A stretch of 64,000 bases of DNA from Wurfbainia villosa (taxonomy: Eukaryota > Streptophyta > Magnoliopsida > Zingiberales > Zingiberaceae): the NCBI GenBank assembly GCA_025175895.1, contig CM046006.1, positions 62,888,288-62,952,287 of the forward strand, in the 5' to 3' direction. The translations under genes were made by a program, and so were the position numbers. Below, piece by piece: positions 62,473 through 64,000 of the stretch (position 1 is the stretch's first letter; the number at the start of each line of letters is the position of its first letter). The notes beneath the pieces are model-generated. The model ran no database searches. It saw only the letters and a program-made list of their open reading frames with translations, and had not been told where the DNA came from.

Positions 62473-64000
62473 ATGGAGTTAGGGTGTGCCAACCTTGATT
62501 GGATGGGTAGTTAACTCAACCATGATAAAGGTGGCACTTTAGATTATTTTCAAGGTTAGGGTCACCTTGGAAATACATTTGAGTCTTAATCCTAAAAGAT
62601 TTTAGGATGTGCCAATATTATTTGAGATGTTTGATAAAAAGATCAAATTGGCACAATTTAGGTTTAGAGGTTGGTGTGTCATTTTGGGTTCATGGCACAC
62701 TTGGGAGAAAAGTAGAAATATGGTAAAATATGATGAATTATATCAAATTGAAATTAATATTAAGATTTAGGTATTATTATACCTATATATTTTATATGCC
62801 ATGCTTTGTTTGCCATATAACATGCCATGACATCATGCTTACTTTTATTCATTGTATATGTCATGTTCATGTTTTAGGATTAAGATTTTAAATGTCATGT
62901 GTTTTTAGATTTTATCATATGCCATGACATCATGATCATTGGCCATGCTTAATTATCACTATCTTTATGCCATGATCATTTCATGCATTAAATTGATTAA
63001 AATTGAACTAAGGACAATGGCATGACTTGAAGTCCCATTTATAAGGGAATCAAGTAGGGTTGCCTAGGAAATGCATGAAACCCTAGATTAAATGAACCAA
63101 AACCCACATCTCACATCCAATTGACATGTATGTGTATTTATACACCCTAGATACATGTGAGATGCTAGGATATGAGTTAAGTTCAAGGTGCATAGTTTTT
63201 GCATCTAGTTGAACCCAAACTCATCTTAACTCAACATATGGATCATTAGGAAAGCTTGTGTACAAGTCATGTACATAGAGCCCAAGGAATATGATCCAAA
63301 ATAGGGTTTTGAAAATATTTTAAAATCATTTTGAAAAACCTTGGTGAAGTCTATCTTTTGATAGCAATCACCATTGATGAGATTAATACAAAGTGAGCTT
63401 AAACTTTAAAGTTTTTAGTCACTTTTGGATTTTGTATCAATTTCACTATTTTATGGGTAAAATATTTTTCAAACATTTTTCACCCATTGTATTGGTCATA
63501 AGTATTATACGTATCAAATTTCGTGATTTTTCGATATACGTATAATTAGTTATGATTTTCCAAAACCCGTTTTTGATAACTGAAAATCGAGATTTTCAGT
63601 AATTAATCGATCGCCTTACAGGTGGCGATCGGTGATGATGTGTCGGTCGTGATTCGACTGATTTCTGAATCACTCTACTGATAGCCTGATTTCGGGGTAA
63701 CCAAGGTTGTTTAACCCGATTTCAACTGCGATTAAGGTCCCTAACCACTCCTAACCCTAGGATATGCTTTGGGAAGCATGATGAAGATTGAAAATCCATT
63801 GGATATGGATTAGGAGAGGCGTTTAGGGTTTGTATCAATTTTAAGGTGTTGGAAAGTTCAATGTTCAATTTCTAACCTTAAGTTTGATGGCTTAGAGTTT
63901 CTATTGGCTTAGGGACTTCCCAAGGACATTGTTGGTGCAATGGTCAAGGGGGAGCAAACCTTTAGGGGGAGGTATCCATCTTGGAATGATGGATGTGTTT
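62473..64000 (+). other. Non-coding 3' region of G (incomplete)
   Basis: No ORF. Collinear with 13001 onward of B. GATCG-like strings at about 63605-63650 stand where B has palindromes. The internal LTR-terminus word TGTTGGTGCAAT is at 63930, followed by AAGGGGGAG tracts. Confidence 0.75.

Larger units (their letters stand above)
59317..64000 (+). mobile_element. Element G: GAG-only LTR element, runs off the window
   Basis: 5' LTR, primer site, decayed gag and 1.5 kb of non-coding DNA without any pol domain. The 3' LTR is beyond the end. It belongs with B by LTR start, double knuckle, Gag end and 3' region, but has a different Gag N-terminus. It is inserted in the RT of the gypsy element; the left duplication would be TCTAT at 59312-59316. 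Confidence 0.85.

Overview
The window looks like repeat-packed heterochromatin of a flowering-plant nuclear genome. Everything recognisable is LTR-retrotransposon sequence, with initiator-tRNA-type primer sites (TGGTATCAGAGC) and plant Ty1/copia and Ty3/gypsy proteins. I see no host gene, rRNA or convincing tRNA gene. The species cannot be told from the sequence.

Layout, with element names used only here. A (702-6221, TSD AGGAA) is a complete GAG-only element. H (about 6901-11057, minus) is a truncated Sirevirus-like copia with gag, protease and integrase but no RT. B (11058-16028) is a second GAG-only family; H sits in its 5' LTR, and B itself sits in the RT of C1. C1 (16029-20924, minus) is a decayed copia element, Angela/BARE-like by its gag start and long leader. 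E1 (20925-34568) is a GAG-only element in the C1 LTR and carries the only long intact ORF, a 573-residue Gag. F (23983-32344, TSD ATAAG) is nested in E1 and is an A/B chimera. C2 (34569-39681, resuming 45004-45465) with E2 (39682-44998, TSD TGTTA) is a second copy of the C1-E1 arrangement, so it is a segmental duplication. A minus-strand chromodomain gypsy element (45466-48657 and 58238-59316) is split by D (48658-58232, TSD CGGAC), a full-length copia with 2.2-kb LTRs. G (from 59317, running off the window) is another GAG-only element inserted in the gypsy RT.

How the parts fit. A, E and F-5' share one gag; B, G and F-3' share another with two zinc knuckles. Both end a few residues after a WVPK motif, where copia gag joins protease, and no pol follows. 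These elements should therefore depend on proteins supplied in trans, probably by an autonomous Sirevirus-like relative. Coiled-coil Gag, repeated polypurine tracts and a shared U5 box (CTATTCACCCCCC) support that lineage.

The most unusual signal is in the LTRs. Their U3 halves are built from short palindromes: CAGTCGACTG in A, B, E and F, AGTCGAGGCG/CGCCTCGACT in H, and CCAAG..CTTGG units with compensating arm changes in G. LTR pairs that are about 98% alike elsewhere are scrambled into GATCG-like strings at these palindromes. This is either locally hypervariable DNA or a systematic sequencing artefact. A second signal is an inverted repeat bracketing each polypurine tract/3' LTR junction, whose sequence differs between families while the pairing is kept.
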